8,506 bases of DNA from an uncultured Treponema sp. (GTDB taxonomy: Bacteria > Spirochaetota > Spirochaetia > Treponematales > Treponemataceae). How positions within the stretch are numbered: position 1 is the stretch's first letter; the number at the start of each line of letters is the position of its first letter. The stretch covers positions 1 to 8,506 of the forward strand of contig CALAEZ010000190.1 of the NCBI GenBank assembly GCA_937891125.1, in the 5' to 3' direction. The position numbers and the translations under genes were made by a program. Below the pieces are notes generated by a model. That model saw nothing but the letters and a program-made list of their open reading frames with translations. It had not been told where the DNA came from and did not search any database. Positions 6,444 through 8,506 of this stretch are shown piece by piece.

Positions 6444-8506
6444 TTATTTTAACCGGTTTACCATTGTCGTTATGTCGCTCATAGAGATTCCTTTTTCTAT
6501 AAGTTTGTCTGTAAGCGCCTTCTGAAGGTCTTCTACATCTTCTACAAAGTCAACGCCAAGAAATTTCTGGAGTGAATATTTTACGGCTCCCGGACCACGG
6601 TATTCATAGATTCCCATTTCTATGGACTTGCAGTAGTCTTCCTGAATCTGATTCCAGGTTGCGCCGCAAAGACCGGCAAGAACTGCGCAGACAACGCCGG
6701 TCCTGTCTGTTCCGATTGCACAATGAATCTGATATGGTCCTTCTTTTTCATTTATGAATTTAATGATTTTTTTAATTCCACCTGCAAACTGTGAACTATC
6801 CGGGGTTTCGTAACATTGACTATAGGAGCAGTCTGTCATATAGAGTACAGCCTTGTTATTGATGATTTTCTTGTAGTAATCGATTTTCTCTTTGTATCCT
6901 GGTATTGTATTATCATCGTATGTAAAAGATTTTTGCTTGTCGTCAGAAAGGTTAATGTCGGCCTTTATTCCGGCTTTTGTAGAAAGCTCAGCTACATACT
7001 GCATGCGTGCTTTTGAAGTGTCCGAAATGCTTGCTTTTTCTCCGTCATTATATGGGTGATATGAGCGGTAAAGTTTTTCTGTTCCCGGAACCAGACGGAA
7101 GTTGGAAATCTGTTTTTGTCCTTCTGCTGTGTTTAGATCAAAGTCAGAAAGCTTTTTGCACCGCTTTGCTTTTGTAAGACGCGTGCATATTTCTTCTTCG
7201 TCCTGAGAACTGTAAATCAGGCACAGGAATTTTTTTGCACCGTTTGATCCGTTGAATTTCTGGTAAATGTATCCGTCCGGAACATAAGGCGGCGGATTTA
7301 TTACGCTGTCATTTACCTTAAAGTTATATGACGGCTGACCGCATTGGTTTGTTGCCTGAACGTCAATATACGGAACAGAACAGTACCAGAATCCCTTGTT
7401 GTGCCGGGTCATAGCATAATGTGTTCCCCTGTAGCTTCCGTCATGATCGTTTATGCCTTTGTTAAATTCTGCCTTTACAGAAGAAGGCTTTGAACCGTAC
7501 AGCTCTTCGCTGAATAGGATTACAAACTGCTTGTTTTTAGGGTCGTCTATGAAGCATTTTTTTAAGTGTTCCTGAGTTATGTTCAGTCCTGTAATTGGAT
7601 CAGGTGCTTCTGCCTGTTTTGTAACCGCATTTAGGCCGGTTGAATGAACACAGTATACACCTTTTTTAGAGGCCTGCATGTCGTCTGTGCAATATTTTGC
7701 AGAACTTTGTCCGTTACCGTTTGTAATTAAGACTTTAACAGATGAAGCCTTCTTAAAATCAAATAGATAGAAGTTCTGGTGATCGCTGTCATATTCGCCG
7801 GTCTGTTCGTCAATTGGATTTGTAACAGTGATTTTTTCCGTTAATTCAATTCCAGGCCAGTCTGTTTTCTGAAGTCGTTCGTTTTCCGGAACGTTTTCGT
7901 CGTATGCTGCATTCCAGTAGTGAATGTGGTTATATTCTTTTCCGCCAGATTTTTTGCCCTGACGCATAAGGATTGCAATTCCATCATGCTCAAGGTGACC
8001 AAGATCTGTGTTTTTTCCGCTTTCAATCTGAATTTCGTTGCGGTCCAGAACGGTTCCGTCTGGAGATGTAACTGTAAGAATCCAGTTTCCTGGAACAATA
8101 TCTTCTATTGTAATTCCATTTGCAGCAGTTTGTTCTGTAAGTCCTGTAGAAATAGGATCGTTTATGCTTACATTGAATTTCTGTGCAATAAGATAATTGA
8201 ATGTAACAGAACCTGTTTCCAGACGGTAATCTTCTTTTTTTGCACTGTACGGGAACGAAAATCCCTGCAGTTCACCGATTAATTTTGATGAATTGTACAG
8301 ACTAGGGTGAATGGAATCATCAATTACCGCTCGGATTGTATTCATGCGGCCGTCAGTTTCTAGATCCTTGAAATTGTAAAGCTCTTTTATACCGTAAAGA
8401 ACATTACCGAATGCGGTTGTCGTTTTTGAAACCTGAATTTCATTATCGTTACTCGGATTTATGTCTGTTACGGCACGGATTTTAAAGTTCGGGAGTTCTT
8501 TTTTGC
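6444..8506 (-). CDS. Large multidomain protein with C-terminal tyrosine-phosphatase-like domain, 5' partial
   Basis: The frame stays open to the window edge: 53 codons precede the ATG at 8345, which is therefore probably internal. Residues below count from that Met. The C-terminal region (about 415-600) resembles the tyrosine/dual-specificity phosphatase family. It has LYRSYHPYN, GIKADINLSDD, EGPYQIHCAIGTDRTG with the C-x5-R P-loop (C542, R548), then LAGLCGATWNQIQEDY. The substrate may be phosphoprotein, phosphoinositide or another phosphate ester. Upstream, residues 80-120 look like a small beta domain of the carboxypeptidase-regulatory type. Residues 122-225 (HIHYWN, TDWPGIEL, FYLFDF, VLITNGNGQ) resemble a starch-binding CBM26-like module. 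Residues 262-346 resemble an E-set/CBM48-like fold; this last call is weak. Such modules and many cysteines suggest export, but the signal peptide, if any, is outside the window. G+C is low, about 40% on sampled lines. Confidence 0.8.
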   Translation of the reverse strand, partial: KKELPNFKIRAVTDINPSNDNEIQVSKTTTAFGNVLYGIKELYNFKDLETDGRMNTIRAVIDDSIHPSLYNSSKLIGELQGFSFPYSAKKEDYRLETGSVTFNYLIAQKFNVSINDPISTGLTEQTAANGITIEDIVPGNWILTVTSPDGTVLDRNEIQIESGKNTDLGHLEHDGIAILMRQGKKSGGKEYNHIHYWNAAYDENVPENERLQKTDWPGIELTEKITVTNPIDEQTGEYDSDHQNFYLFDFKKASSVKVLITNGNGQSSAKYCTDDMQASKKGVYCVHSTGLNAVTKQAEAPDPITGLNITQEHLKKCFIDDPKNKQFVILFSEELYGSKPSSVKAEFNKGINDHDGSYRGTHYAMTRHNKGFWYCSVPYIDVQATNQCGQPSYNFKVNDSVINPPPYVPDGYIYQKFNGSNGAKKFLCLIYSSQDEEEICTRLTKAKRCKKLSDFDLNTAEGQKQISNFRLVPGTEKLYRSYHPYNDGEKASISDTSKARMQYVAELSTKAGIKADINLSDDKQKSFTYDDNTIPGYKEKIDYYKKIINNKAVLYMTDCSYSQCYETPDSSQFAGGIKKIIKFINEKEGPYQIHCAIGTDRTGVVCAVLAGLCGATWNQIQEDYCKSIEMGIYEYRGPGAVKYSLQKFLGVDFVEDVEDLQKALTDKLIEKGISMSDITTMVNRLK

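Noticed and set aside
6448..6460. AACCGGTT palindrome near the end of the phosphatase gene as an operator for uvrB
   Set aside because: It is only 8 bp, lies inside coding sequence, does not match a known SOS box and does not extend symmetrically.
8343..8345. ATG at 8345 as the true start of the phosphatase protein
   Set aside because: The frame remains open for 53 codons to the window edge and those codons read as plausible protein, including a repeat of the IRAV motif.

Overview
The window looks like a chromosomal segment of a host-associated, anaerobic spirochaete, most likely Treponema-like. This is an inference from the style of the UvrB protein, the biotin-dependent carboxyltransferase, a Cache-type receptor, a membrane diguanylate cyclase and a large exported-looking phosphatase. 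No rRNA or other marker that would prove the taxonomy is present. Base composition is uneven. Hand counts on single 60-base lines run from about 40% G+C in the cyclase and phosphatase genes to 53-68% in the middle and 3' part of uvrB.

Layout. (1) Bases 1-1351, plus strand: the 3' part of an acyl-CoA carboxyltransferase subunit (MmdA/PccB family), whose start lies before the window. Its stop codon is inside a perfect 21-bp terminator hairpin, and a second strong hairpin follows. (2) Bases 1538-3208, plus strand: a membrane diguanylate cyclase with an extracytoplasmic helical sensor region. A TATAAT box sits only 7 nt before its ATG, so the mRNA may be leaderless. (3) Bases 3240-4166, minus strand, convergent with the cyclase: a Cache-type sensor protein that stops right after its second membrane helix and has no signalling domain. 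It has a clear promoter and ribosome binding site. (4) Bases 4167-4441: a 275-base gap holding the Cache promoter, a vestige of a second uvrB 3' end (4306-4350) and three closely spaced inverted repeats (4354-4435). Nothing recognisable lies between 4235 and 4305. (5) Bases 4442-6439, minus strand: full-length uvrB. (6) Bases 6444-8506, minus strand: a large multidomain protein ending in a tyrosine-phosphatase-like domain, only 4 nt upstream of uvrB. Its N-terminus lies beyond the window.

How the parts relate. The carboxyltransferase is the tail of a propionate/methylmalonyl-CoA type operon whose other subunits are outside the window. The cyclase and the Cache protein are both signal-sensing membrane proteins arranged tail to tail; a functional link is possible but not shown. 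uvrB appears to be transcribed as the downstream gene of the phosphatase, an odd partner for a DNA-repair gene. The most informative observation is the second, diverged uvrB C-terminus downstream of the intact gene, which suggests that this uvrB has been partly replaced by recombination. I found no CRISPR array, transposase, tRNA, rRNA or recognisable defence system.
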